Assembly: GCA_018262575.1 (NCBI GenBank)
Contig: JAGSYU010000022.1
Location: forward strand, 1-35,216
Source of the DNA: Pseudomonadota bacterium
GTDB taxonomy: Bacteria > Pseudomonadota > Alphaproteobacteria > Rhizobiales > Pleomorphomonadaceae
Reading direction: 5' to 3'
Length of the DNA stretch: 35,216 nucleotides
The translations under genes and the position numbers were made by a program. Shown in pieces: positions 1 to 12,386 of the stretch. Each line of letters opens with the position of its first letter. Positions within the stretch are counted from its first letter, which is position 1. Below the pieces are notes generated by a model. The model was not told the DNA's origin, searched no databases, and worked only from the letters and a program-made list of their open reading frames with translations.

Positions 1-483
1 ACGCTTGGCCTCGCTGATCTTCTCCAGCATCTCCTCGATGAACGGCTGGCCGGCATAGCCGGGATCGACCGTCATGATGGTGATCTTGTCGACGAGGTGA
101 ATGTAGTGGCGCAGCGTGTCGAGTGGCGTCGACGGATTGAGGACAACACCGGGCCTGCAGCCGAGTTCGCGGATCTTGGCGATGATGCGGAAGGCGATCG
201 CGTTGATGGTTTCGGCCTGCGGCGAGATGAAACCTGCGCCCGCCTTGGCCATGATCGGCACCCACATCCACGGGTCCGTGGTCATCAGGTGGCAATCCAT
301 CGGCAGCTTCGAGACCTTGGCGACATTCTCCATGAAGAAGGGCGACAGCGTCAGGTTCGGCACGTAATGGCCGTCCATGATGTCGATGTGCAGAAAGTCG
401 GCATGGCTGTCGAGGAAGGTAAGCTGCTCCTTGAAGCGCAGGAGGTCCATGCACATCAGGGAGGGGGAGATCTTGATCTTCAT
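1..483 (-). CDS. alsE: D-allulose-6-phosphate 3-epimerase (partial, 3' end off the window)
   Basis: The 161 visible codons encode an N-terminal part of a ribulose-phosphate 3-epimerase family TIM barrel. The opening MKIKISPSLMCMDLLRFKEQ, then HIDIMDGHYVPN (catalytic Asp and metal-binding His/Asp), HLMTTDPW, and near the left edge TIMTVDPGYAGQPF are the diagnostic motifs, and they resemble E. coli AlsE more than housekeeping Rpe. The family converts D-allulose 6-phosphate to D-fructose 6-phosphate, the last step of D-allose catabolism. About 70 residues are missing beyond position 1. The start at 483 is chosen because AGGA lies 7 bases upstream and the protein then begins as the family does; an in-frame ATG at 591 would add 36 proline-rich residues. 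It is the last visible gene of the als operon. AlsE is favoured by context; a general pentose epimerase is the alternative. Confidence 0.9.
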   Translation of the reverse strand, partial: MKIKISPSLMCMDLLRFKEQLTFLDSHADFLHIDIMDGHYVPNLTLSPFFMENVAKVSKLPMDCHLMTTDPWMWVPIMAKAGAGFISPQAETINAIAFRIIAKIRELGCRPGVVLNPSTPLDTLRHYIHLVDKITIMTVDPGYAGQPFIEEMLEKISEAKR

Positions 484-551
484 CGGGTCGTCCTGGTCTG
501 GGCCGGTACTGTCCGGCAAGCCCCCCGCCGTGGGAGGAGTGGCGGGAGCGG

Positions 552-574
552 GCCGCCCCGCCGGGGAGGGCGGC
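552..574 (-). terminator. GC-rich hairpin between alsC and alsE
   Basis: Arms GCCGCCC (552-558) and GGGCGGC (568-574) pair perfectly over a 9-base loop in the 129-base gap after alsC. There is no T-run on the minus strand, so it is more likely an attenuating or RNA-stabilising hairpin than a strong terminator. Confidence 0.4.
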
Positions 575-612
575 GGGACGGGGGTCTTCATACGCTATCC
601 GTCAAACCTGCA

Positions 613-1559
<947 letters not shown>

Positions 1560-1563
<4 letters not shown>

Positions 1564-3119
1564 TTGCCGTCCCTCATTGCGACGCTCAGAATGGACTCCT
1601 CGGCGAGGGTATCCATGATGCGGCCGTTGCGGAATACCGCGACGCGGTCGCAGACAGCCAGGATTTCGGGGAGTTCGGACGACACCATGATCACCGCCTT
1701 GCCGGCGTTGGCGAGCGCCCGAATGATTTCGTGGATCTGCGATTTGGCGCCGACGTCGATGCCGCGCGTCGGCTCATCGAAGATGATGACCGACGGCGCA
1801 ATCGACATCCACTTGGCGACCAGCACCTTCTGTTGGTTGCCGCCCGACAGCTCCAGGATGCTCTGGTCGATGCCGGCGCACCGAATGGAGAGTTGCCGGC
1901 GTTGCTCCTCGGCGACGACGCGCTCGGCCTTGTGGTCGACGAGGCCCCAGGTGCCGCGGAACGGGGCATCTTTCACCGACTTGGTGACGGCGATATTGCC
2001 CTCGATCGTGAAATTGGGCGTGAAGCCGGTCTGGCGGCGATTTTCGGTGAGATAGGCCATGCCCGATTTCACCGCCTCGATCGGGCTCTTCGGCGTGATG
2101 TCGGCGCCATTGAGAATGATCTTGCCGTCGGCGCGCGGCTCGGCGCCGAACAGGCAATTCATCAGGTCGGTGCGACCGGAACCGACGAGGCCGGCGAATC
2201 CCAGCACCTCGCCATGGTAGACCTCGAAGCTGACGTCGCGGACGCGCTTGCGGTCGGCGCTTGTGACATTCTCGACCTTCAGCACGGGCTGCGACGTGCG
2301 GTCGATCGGCTCTTCGGCGAGGAAGCGTTGCTTGACGACGCGGCCGACCATCAACCGGACGAGGTCATCGTTGGTGGTGTCGGCGATGCGGCCGTGGCCG
2401 GTGGAGACGCCGTCCTTCAGCACAGAGAAACTGTCGCCGATCTCGCGCACCTCATCGAGTTTGTGCGAGATGAACAGGACAGCCGTACCCTCGGCCTTGA
2501 GTTGGCGAACCAGGGTGAACAGCCGCTCGGTCTCCACCGAAGTCAGCGAAGACGTCGGCTCGTCCATGACGAGGAGGCGGACGTTCTTCATCAGCGACTT
2601 GGCGATTTCGATGATCTGGCGATGGGCGATCGGCATCTCACCGACCGGCTTGTTGAGGTCGAGATCGGCGAGGCCAAGGCGACCGATGATCGCTCGCGCT
2701 TCCCCCTCCATCACTTTCCAGTCGACCATGGGTATGCCGAGGCGGCGTTTCACCGGCAGCCGGCCGACGAACAGGTTCTCGAGCGCCGACAGCTCGTTGA
2801 TGACCGAGAGTTCCTGATAGATGATCGAGATGCCGGCTTCGCTGGCCTCGCGCGGCGTCACCAGCGGACGTGACACGCCGTCAATGACGATCTCGCCACC
2901 GGTCGGCTCGTGAATGCCGGTCAGGATCTTCATCAGCGTCGACTTGCCGGCGCCGTTCTCGCCAAGGAGAACGTGGACCTCGCCGGGGCGGATATCGAGG
3001 TTGACGCCCTTCAGCACCGCGACGTTGTTGAAATGCTTCTCGATGCCGACCATGCGGACGATCGGGGCGGCCGCTTCGGTGCTGGCCGGGCCGGCGGTGT
3101 TCGGAGCCAGGTTTGACAT
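1560..3119 (-). CDS. alsA: D-allose ABC transporter ATP-binding protein (two ATPase domains)
   Basis: 519 residues with the duplicated ATPase layout of RbsA-type sugar importers. Domain 1 has Walker A GENGAGKST (about 53-61), Q-loop IIYQE and Walker B LLVMDEP. Domain 2 has a degenerate Walker A (LVGSGRTDL), a good signature LSGGNQQK and Walker B VIIFDEPTRGID, as usual for this family. It energises import with AlsC and AlsB. The start at 3119 gives MSNLAPNTAG; a longer frame back to 3221 would run through the intergenic repeat and is not believable. GAGA sits about 6 bases upstream. The 230-base gap to alsB holds two strong hairpins and a repeat, so this gene may be made at a lower level than the binding protein. 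Confidence 0.92.
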
Positions 3120-3130
3120 GTCGATCTCGC

Positions 3131-3230
3131 TAGGGCATCGACCGAAAAGTTTTTGCACTTTCGGAAAAATCTGATGCGTGACAAAGGCATAGAGCAATAC
3201 AAAGCATCCCTCAGGATGCACGTTGCTCTA
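3131..3230. repeat. Mosaic palindromic intergenic repeat of the type seen in Hyphomicrobiales
   Basis: The element has two parts. The left part pairs CCGAAAAGT (3142-3150) with ACTTTCGG (3157-3164), one base bulged, followed by ATCTGATGCGTGACAAA. The right part is a nested palindrome: TAGAGCAA (3190-3197) pairs with TTGCTCTA (3223-3230), and inside it GCATCC (3204-3209) pairs with GGATGC (3214-3219) over the loop CTCA. Strings of the form GAAAAGT...TTCGG...ATC-ATGCG-ACAAA...AGAGCA are recalled as frequent intergenic repeats in rhizobia and relatives. The copy lies between alsB and alsA. Its spread in this genome cannot be seen here. Confidence 0.6.
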
Positions 3231-3260
3231 GATCGCCCGATCGGTTGCACTTCAGAAATT

Positions 3261-3292
3261 GTCCGGCGCACCGGGGGAGTGACGCGCCGGAC
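3261..3292 (-). terminator. Second hairpin downstream of alsB
   Basis: GTCCGGCGC (3261-3269) and GCGCCGGAC (3284-3292) form a perfect 9-base-pair stem over a 14-base loop. It follows the stronger hairpin at 3305-3333 and has no T-run, which fits partial termination or protection of the alsB message from 3' decay. Confidence 0.5.
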
Positions 3293-3304
3293 GGAGTGGG
3301 GAGG

Positions 3305-3333
3305 AAGGCGGCCGTATGCGCGACGGCCGCCTT
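3305..3333 (-). terminator. Strong hairpin directly downstream of alsB
   Basis: AAGGCGGCCGT (3305-3315) and ACGGCCGCCTT (3323-3333) pair without mismatch over a 7-base loop, about 17 bases after the alsB stop. On the minus strand the stem ends in TT followed by CCTCCCC, so it is a poor U-tract terminator but a strong 3' mRNA stabiliser. Confidence 0.6.
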
Positions 3334-3349
3334 ATCCCGGAGGCGTCGG

Positions 3350-4288
3350 TTACTTGGTGATGAGAACCGAATCCACCGCCACCTGCCTGGGCTCGGTGCC
3401 AACCGGGGTCAGCTTGCCGGCCTTGACGGCCTCGACCAGCAGCTCGAGGCTGGTGGCGCCAACCTTGGCCGGGTCCTGGGCCACGGTGGCGGTCAGGCGA
3501 CCGGCGGCCACCATCTCGCGGGCTTCCGGCGCGCCATCTGTGCCGACCACCAGCACCTTGCCGGCCTTGCCGGCGTTCTGTACGGCCTGCATGACGCCGA
3601 GCGCCATGGTGTCGTTGGCGCAGTAGAAGGCCTTGAGGTCGGGTGACGACTGCAGGATGTTGGTGGCGACGTCGAGTGCCTTCAGGCGATCCCAGTCGGC
3701 CGGCTGGCTGGCCACCAGCTTGACGTTCGAGGTCGCCTCGAAGGCGGCCTTGGCGCCATCATGACGGGCCTGGCCCGACGCATTGCCGGCTTTGCCCTCG
3801 ACGATGGCGACTTCGCCGCCGTCGGCGCCGAGCTGCTCGATGATGAACTTGGCACCCTTTTCGCCGACCTTGACGTTGTCGGTGGTGACGAAGCCCTCAA
3901 CGTTGGCGCCGGCGGCTTCGAGGGCCTTCATGTCGACCTTCTCGTCGATGTTGACGATCGGCTTGCCCTTCTTGTAGGCGGCGGCGGCCGGATTGACGAG
4001 GTTGACCGGCGACAGCGGCGCGAAGCCGAAGCCCTTGTAGTCGCGGTTCAGCATGTCCTCGAACAGCTGCAGCTGGGCCTGGAAGTCCTCTTCCGACGGC
4101 GAGGCGACGATGTCGACCTCGACGCCAAGTTCCTTGGCCTTGGCCTCGATGCCGTCCTTCATCTGCACCCAGAACGGGTTGGACAGCGTCTTGAGGACGA
4201 TGGCATAGTCGGCGGCCATGGCGCTGGCTGAAAAGCCCAGCAGTCCGGCGGCGGCGACAGTGGCGATGAGCAGGCCTCTGATTTTCAT
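3350..4288 (-). CDS. alsB: D-allose-binding periplasmic protein
   Basis: 312 residues. A Sec signal peptide (MKIRG, hydrophobic core to about 22, then ASAMA and a mature start near ADYAIV) precedes a type 1 periplasmic-binding domain. Landmarks such as VLKTLSNPFWVQMK, ASPSEEDFQ, NIDEKVDM, IVEGKAGNASGQARHDGA, ASQPADWDRLKALDVATN and FYCANDTMALGV match E. coli AlsB closely as I recall it, including ligand-contact regions, so this is called allose-binding rather than generic ribose-binding. It delivers sugar to AlsC-AlsA. Its ATG overlaps the stop of the upstream RpiR gene as ATGA. GGGTGGAG lies just before the start. Two hairpins and a repeat follow the stop. Confidence 0.94.
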   Translation of the reverse strand: MKIRGLLIATVAAAGLLGFSASAMAADYAIVLKTLSNPFWVQMKDGIEAKAKELGVEVDIVASPSEEDFQAQLQLFEDMLNRDYKGFGFAPLSPVNLVNPAAAAYKKGKPIVNIDEKVDMKALEAAGANVEGFVTTDNVKVGEKGAKFIIEQLGADGGEVAIVEGKAGNASGQARHDGAKAAFEATSNVKLVASQPADWDRLKALDVATNILQSSPDLKAFYCANDTMALGVMQAVQNAGKAGKVLVVGTDGAPEAREMVAAGRLTATVAQDPAKVGATSLELLVEAVKAGKLTPVGTEPRQVAVDSVLITK

Positions 4289-5283
4289 AACTCCACCCTT
4301 TTCCTTGCGGTTTCCTTCGCCGGCTGAACGCCGTCCGGCGAGTTTTTGTCTGCGCGGGGCGTACCGCGTCTTTCGGTCCGGCCGCGGTCGTTCGTCGAAT
4401 AGACGGCGACCGAGGTCAGCACCTTGTTCAGGTTCCGCTCGGCGGTCTGGTAGTCCTCGCGCGCGAGACAGATGAACATCGTGTCGAGAATGGCGAGCTG
4501 GGCGATGCGGGCAGCGGCATTCTGCCCCATCAGCGGCGCTTCCTTGGCCGGCGCGCACAGCACGACATCCGAATTACGGGCCAGCGTCGAGGCGATCGAG
4601 TTGGTGATGGTGATGACCTTGGCACCGGCGGCGCGGGCAACTTCCGCGCCAAGGATGACATCCTTGGATTCGCCCGAGTGCGACACCACTAATGCCACGT
4701 CACCTTCTTCCAGAAGACTCGCCGACATGGCGATCAGGTGGGCGTCTGAGAAGACACTCGACCGGATGCCGATCCGCAGGAATTTGTGAGAGGCGTCGGC
4801 GCAGACGGTGGCCGAGCCGCCGACGCCGTAAAGGTCGCGGTGACGCGCCTTGATGAAGACGCGCGCGGCTTCGGCGATGGCGTCGATGTCGAGGATGCTC
4901 TCCACCTCCTCGAGTGCCGAGCGTTCGGCGGCGAATACCTTGCGGACGATCTGAGAGACCGAATCTTCCCGCGACAGCTCCTCGTCGAGCTCCACCCGAA
5001 GATGGGAATAATAGGCAAGAAGGTCGGCGCGCAGATCCTTGAAGCCACCGTATCCCAGCCGACGGGCCACCTTGACAACCATCGCCTCGGAAATGCCAAG
5101 GGCCGTAGCGACTTCACCGATCTTCGGGTTACTCGTCAAATTTCCCCGAACCAACAACCAGAGGGCAACAGCCTGCTCCCCCTGTGATAGCGCAGGTAGT
5201 AACATGCGAATATGCGCCGCGACGGCCATATGGTCGCGGTGTCCGCTGTCTTTCGGGTGACTGGCTCGCTCCCTGCTCGTCAT
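4285..5283 (-). CDS. RpiR-family sugar-phosphate-responsive regulator (AlsR-like)
   Basis: 332 residues: an N-terminal HTH_6 domain (about 20-95; ALSQGEQAVALWLL, then SNPKIGEVATALGISEAMVVKVARRLGYGGFKDLR cut here into its recognisable helix-turn-helix) followed by a SIS sugar-isomerase domain (about 135-270) with GVGGSATVCADASHKFLRIG and the SHSGES phosphate-sugar loop. The SIS domain of this family senses a phosphosugar, here plausibly allose 6-phosphate or allulose 6-phosphate. It is the first gene of the als operon and overlaps alsB by 4 bases, so it would control its own transcription unit. The last 45 or so residues are charged and arginine-rich and look disordered. In E. coli the AlsR/RpiR gene is beside the als genes too, but the arrangement here is a single co-transcribed unit. 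Confidence 0.88.
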   Translation of the reverse strand: MTSRERASHPKDSGHRDHMAVAAHIRMLLPALSQGEQAVALWLLVRGNLTSNPKIGEVATALGISEAMVVKVARRLGYGGFKDLRADLLAYYSHLRVELDEELSREDSVSQIVRKVFAAERSALEEVESILDIDAIAEAARVFIKARHRDLYGVGGSATVCADASHKFLRIGIRSSVFSDAHLIAMSASLLEEGDVALVVSHSGESKDVILGAEVARAAGAKVITITNSIASTLARNSDVVLCAPAKEAPLMGQNAAARIAQLAILDTMFICLAREDYQTAERNLNKVLTSVAVYSTNDRGRTERRGTPRADKNSPDGVQPAKETARKRVEL

Positions 5284-5330
5284 GCTGTCGCAAATCCCGT
5301 CCGCTTGCCGTCATCGTGCGTGATGGCGAA

Positions 5331-5361
5331 ACTTTACGAAAGTGATGTTGGGATGTAAAGT
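5331..5361 (-). promoter_or_regulatory. Candidate als promoter with RpiR operator
   Basis: ACTTTAC (5331-5337) and GTAAAGT (5355-5361) form a perfect inverted repeat with a 17-base spacer, about 50 bases upstream of the RpiR start. Read on the minus strand the same bases give TTTACA, 17 bases, TAAAGT, which resembles a -35/-10 pair, so a regulator bound to the repeat would cover the promoter. Autoregulation by the first gene is inferred, not shown. Confidence 0.4.
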
Positions 5362-5569
5362 GCAAACCACCGACTCCTTTTGCCTTGGTATTTTTGCATA
5401 GGGACCGAAGGCGCATGGAAATGCCCGGCGCCGGCCGGTTTCCGGCCGCATCCGCGGAAGGTCGGTTCATCGATGTCACGGCAGTGGAACGCTGGCCCGG
5501 ATGATCCCCGGGAAACCGCCTTCCGTCCTGGTCGCCGGTGTTTCGGTCGACCTTGATGGCGACTCGCGG

Positions 5570-5595
5570 CGGCCCCGGGCAGACGTCCGGGGCCG
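5570..5595 (-). terminator. Hairpin downstream of katG
   Basis: CGGCCCCGG (5570-5578) and CCGGGGCCG (5587-5595) pair perfectly over 8 bases, starting 12 bases after the katG stop. It lacks a clear T-run on the minus strand; a terminator function is likely by position. Confidence 0.5.
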
Positions 5596-5606
5596 TCTGT
5601 CTGCCA

Positions 5607-9512
<3,906 letters not shown>

Positions 9513-11036
9513 TTACAGCACCTCATTGAGGAAGCGCCGAAGGCGCGGACTGTTTGGCCGTTCGAAGATGTCGTCGGGGGTGCCGGTCTCGACGATGCGC
9601 CCCTCGTCCATGAAGACGACTTGGTTGGCCACCTTGCGAGCAAAGCCCATCTCGTGGGTGACCACCACCATGGTCATGCCGCGGCGGCCAAGGTCGGACA
9701 TCAGGTTGAGGACGCCTTTGACCAGCTCCGGATCGAGGGCGCTCGTCACCTCGTCGAACAGGATCACCTCCGGTGCCATGGCCAGCGCCCTGGCGATGGC
9801 GACGCGCTGCTGCTGGCCGCCGGAAAGGCTGCTCGGCCGGTGGTCCATGCGGCTGGCCAGTCCAACGTCTGAAAGTCGCGCCTCGGCGATGCGCTTGGCT
9901 TCGGCCGGCGCCAATTTTTTTACTTTGGTGAGCGCCAGCATGACGTTTTCGAGGGCGGTGTGGTCGGGGAACAAGTTGAACTGCTGGAACACCATGCCGA
10001 CGCGTCGGCGCAGTGTCTCGGGTTTCATGGTGAGGATCGACGCACCGTCGATCGCCACGTCGCCGGCCTTCAGTTCCACCAGCCGGTTGAGGCAGCGCAG
10101 GAGCGTCGACTTGCCCGAACCCGAGGGACCGATGACGCAGGTGACCGTGCCGGCCATGACGTCGAGATCAACGTCTTTCAGCACATCAAGGTCGCCGTAG
10201 GCCATGCCGAGCCCCCGCACGGTGAGACTTCCTCCCCTGAAGACAGGCAGCTTTTCGGCGTCATTGGCGGCAGTCGCGGTGCTGCCCTGCAACTCGCCGA
10301 CCTCTTCAAGACCTGAGACCAGCGTCGTCGGTCGCCGGCCGGTGCGGAGACGGTTGTCGACATAGTTGACGAGGTGGGTGAGCGGCACGGTGATGACGAG
10401 ATAGAAGATGCCGGCGAGCAGCAGCGGCGACAGGTTGCCCGTCACCACCGCTTGGTCCTGGCCGACGCGGAAGATCTCCCGCTCGGAAGCGAGCAGGCCG
10501 AGGAAATAGACGAGGCTCGAATCCTTGACGTTGCCGATGAACTGATTGACCAGCGCCGGCAGCACGCGGCGGATGCCTTGCGGAATGACGATCAGGCGCA
10601 TGCCCTGGCCGTGGCTCATGGACAGCGCCCGGCAGGCTTCCATCTGGCCGCGCTCGACGCTCTGGATGCCGGAGCGGAAGATTTCGCCGATGTAGGCACC
10701 GGCGATCAGGCTGAGCGCCATGATGCCGAGCGGGTAGGGCGAGGGACCAAAGATCTCGCGACCGATCCGCGCAAAACCCTGGCCGATGATCAGGATGGTC
10801 AGGATGGCCGGCAGGCCGCGGAAGATATCGGTGTAGAAGCGGGCTGGCAGCCGCACCCAGGCCGACCGCGATGTGCCCATGACGGCGAGGATGATGCCGA
10901 TCAGCACGCCGAAAATCGTCGAGGCGAAGGCGAGGATGAGCGTATTCTTGAGGCCGATGAACAACATGTTCGGCAACACGGCCGCCATCGCATCGAAGTC
11001 CAGAAAGCTGCGACGAACGTTCTCGAACCATTCCAT
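9513..11036 (-). CDS. Polar amino acid type ABC importer, fused permease and ATPase
   Basis: 507 residues that join two subunits normally made separately. Residues 1-235 are a HisM/GlnP-type permease with about five membrane segments and the coupling loop [21 protein letters not shown] split around 132-153. A linker (236-265) leads to a GlnQ-type ATPase: Walker [10 protein letters not shown] (303-311), Q-loop [10 protein letters not shown], signature LSGGQQQR (404-411), Walker B VILFDE (425-430) and switch His461. One fused chain can dimerise to give a full importer. Start 11036 (MEWFENV) is preferred over the upstream GTG at 11087, which lacks a ribosome site. The substrate is probably a fructosyl-amino acid, inferred from the adjacent FrlB/FrlD genes and the shared operator; ordinary polar amino acids remain possible. 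Confidence 0.93.
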   Translation of the reverse strand: MEWFENVRRSFLDFDAMAAVLPNMLFIGLKNTLILAFASTIFGVLIGIILAVMGTSRSAWVRLPARFYTDIFRGLPAILTILIIGQGFARIGREIFGPSPYPLGIMALSLIAGAYIGEIFRSGIQSVERGQMEACRALSMSHGQGMRLIVIPQGIRRVLPALVNQFIGNVKDSSLVYFLGLLASEREIFRVGQDQAVVTGNLSPLLLAGIFYLVITVPLTHLVNYVDNRLRTGRRPTTLVSGLEEVGELQGSTATAANDAEKLPVFRGGSLTVRGLGMAYGDLDVLKDVDLDVMAGTVTCVIGPSGSGKSTLLRCLNRLVELKAGDVAIDGASILTMKPETLRRRVGMVFQQFNLFPDHTALENVMLALTKVKKLAPAEAKRIAEARLSDVGLASRMDHRPSSLSGGQQQRVAIARALAMAPEVILFDEVTSALDPELVKGVLNLMSDLGRRGMTMVVVTHEMGFARKVANQVVFMDEGRIVETGTPDDIFERPNSPRLRRFLNEVL

Positions 11037-11113
11037 TGTGGAAGACTTTCCAAGTCGGCTGCTGACGAAACAAAAAGAGCCGGGCACGCGGGAGGGCGTC
11101 CCGGCTAAGGAGA

Positions 11114-11141
11114 CCGTCCGACGGGGGAGCGTTACGGACGG
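11114..11141 (-). other. Intercistronic hairpin, inner of a competing set
   Basis: CCGTCCG (11114-11120) pairs with CGGACGG (11135-11141). A wider arm pair GGAGACCG (11109-11116) with CGGTCTCC (11155-11162) overlaps both this hairpin and the one at 11161-11188, so alternative folds compete in this 161-base gap. Confidence 0.5.
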
Positions 11142-11160
11142 CTTTCACGAGGGCCGGTCT

Positions 11161-11188
11161 CCGCGCCCGGATGGGTCTCCGGGCGCGG
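11161..11188 (-). terminator. Strong hairpin downstream of the binding-protein gene
   Basis: CCGCGCCCGGA (11161-11171) and TCCGGGCGCGG (11178-11188) form a perfect 11-base-pair stem with a 6-base loop, ending 9 bases after the stop of the binding-protein gene. No T-run follows, so partial termination or 3' stabilisation is more likely than full termination. Confidence 0.6.
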
Positions 11189-11197
11189 ATGGTAGCC

Positions 11198-12031
11198 TTA
11201 CTTCTTCGACGGCAGATACTGGTCGGGCATCGGCGAACCCGGGAACCACTTCTGATAGAGGTCCCGCCACGTGCCGTCTTCCATGGCGGCGTGCAGGTTC
11301 TCGTTCAACACCTTCCGGAAGGCATCATTGCCCTTGCGGACGACAAAGCCGGCCGGCGCATCGAAGGACGGAATGTTGACGGCAAGTTTCAGGGCCGGGT
11401 AGGTCTCGCCATACTGCTTGGCCGCCTCGTAGTCGAGGAAGTGAGCGTCGACGGTACCGTTGTTGAGGCCGGAGACCGCCGAGTTGTTGTCCGGGAACTT
11501 GACGATGTCCGAGCCAGTGAAGTTCTTCTCGGCGTAGATCTCTTGCAGCGTGCCCTGCACGACGCCGAGACGCTTGCCCTTGAGGCCTTCGGCGGTGGTG
11601 ATCGCGGCATCCGGGGTCAACACGGTGAGATAGCCTGCGAGATAGCCATCCGAGAAGTCGACGTTCTTCTTGCGGGCGTCTGTGGTGCCGATGGCGGCGA
11701 CAGCCACGTCGAAGCGACCGTTGGCCACCGACGGCATCAGGGCCGAGAAGTCCTGGCCGGTGAAGGTGACGTGATCCTTGTCGAAGCCCATGCGCGAGAC
11801 GACGTTGAGGAAGAACTCGATGTCGAACCCGCTGAACTGGCCGTTGGCGTCGACGAAGGCATAGGGCTTGGCGTCGCCCATGGTGCCGACGCTGATGCTG
11901 GTGGGATCGATCAAGTCGTAGGGATTGTCTCCGGCAGCCATGGCGGCCGATGCGCCGGTGCCGGCGAGGACGGCCATAAGGCCAAATGTGCGGATATGGC
12001 GGCCAAAGCCTTTCATGACACTGCTGATCAT
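11198..12031 (-). CDS. Amino acid/opine-type periplasmic substrate-binding protein
   Basis: 277 residues of the SBP_bac_3 family (polar amino acid and opine importers). A signal peptide (hydrophobic core about 15-28, ASAAMA cleavage site near 32) precedes the domain: [33 protein letters not shown]-like [23 protein letters not shown] and the hinge return [15 protein letters not shown]. Start 12031 has AAGGAG 9 bases upstream. It is the first gene of a two-gene importer operon with the fused permease-ATPase. The divergent LacI gene and the palindromes at 12316-12365 suggest substrate-dependent control. A fructosyl-amino acid ligand is inferred from context, as in the soc systems of Agrobacterium, which also use this importer class. 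Confidence 0.9.
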   Translation of the reverse strand: MISSVMKGFGRHIRTFGLMAVLAGTGASAAMAAGDNPYDLIDPTSISVGTMGDAKPYAFVDANGQFSGFDIEFFLNVVSRMGFDKDHVTFTGQDFSALMPSVANGRFDVAVAAIGTTDARKKNVDFSDGYLAGYLTVLTPDAAITTAEGLKGKRLGVVQGTLQEIYAEKNFTGSDIVKFPDNNSAVSGLNNGTVDAHFLDYEAAKQYGETYPALKLAVNIPSFDAPAGFVVRKGNDAFRKVLNENLHAAMEDGTWRDLYQKWFPGSPMPDQYLPSKK

Positions 12032-12315
12032 GTGCTGTTCTCCTTGTTGTTCAGACCTCTGTTTGCCGTTTTCGCCGCATCCATCCGCGGCAACCGACAA
12101 CCCTTAGTTCCGGACGGACGCCTACTGGACCCCCGATCGGATTTCTTTAATGGGCGAAGTAAAAGTAGCTAAACGTCGTCCAGACAAGATTCTACCTTGC
12201 GTGTATCCCTGAAACACGGCGATAGAACCTTAGATTGTCCAAAAGCGACCATCGACGCTGGTCGTGTCATTGCCGAGTGCCCATTTTCAACGCTCTTTCC
12301 GGTCAATATGTAGTG

Positions 12316-12329
12316 TGAGACCGGTCTCA
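12316..12329. promoter_or_regulatory. LacI-type operator, TGAGACCGGTCTCA
   Basis: A perfect 14-base palindrome with the central CG typical of LacI-family operators, about 60 bases upstream of the LacI gene. It most likely binds that regulator. Confidence 0.7.
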
Positions 12330-12348
12330 ATTCGGAGGTTATTGCGAC

Positions 12349-12365
12349 ATTGACGTGACGTCAAT
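12349..12365. promoter_or_regulatory. Palindrome ATTGACGT-G-ACGTCAAT
   Basis: Two 8-base arms pair perfectly around one base, 21 bases before the LacI start. It contains TGACGTCA (12356-12363), which also forms the core of the palindrome in front of the deglycase gene at 15463-15474. It is therefore a candidate site for the GntR regulator rather than for LacI. Confidence 0.6.
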
Positions 12366-12386
12366 CGCTATGTAGTGCTACAGTCC

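Larger units (their letters stand above)
5284..5606. other. 323-base gap holding the als promoter region and the 3' flank of katG
   Basis: No convincing gene. The right end carries a katG downstream hairpin (5570-5595) and the left end the candidate als promoter and operator (5331-5361). The short frames through here have no recognisable domain and are antisense or out of phase to regulatory sequence. Confidence 0.6.
12032..12386. promoter_or_regulatory. 355-base divergent control region
   Basis: This gap separates the binding-protein gene (minus) from the LacI gene (plus). The LacI side carries two palindromes, 12316-12329 and 12349-12365. The half next to the binding-protein gene is AT-richer than its surroundings (for example 12140-12180) and probably holds that promoter, but no confident -35/-10 pair could be chosen. 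No gene is seen. Confidence 0.6.

Noticed and set aside
484-591. 36-residue N-terminal extension of AlsE from an ATG at 591
   Set aside because: Proline-rich low-complexity sequence over a hairpin; the ATG at 483 has a ribosome site and gives the family N-terminus.
3120-3221. Extended start of the allose ATPase gene
   Set aside because: It would translate the palindromic repeat; MSNLAPNT at 3119 fits the family length.
11037-11087. GTG start adding 17 residues to the fused permease-ATPase
   Set aside because: No ribosome site, and the added residues come from intergenic hairpin sequence.
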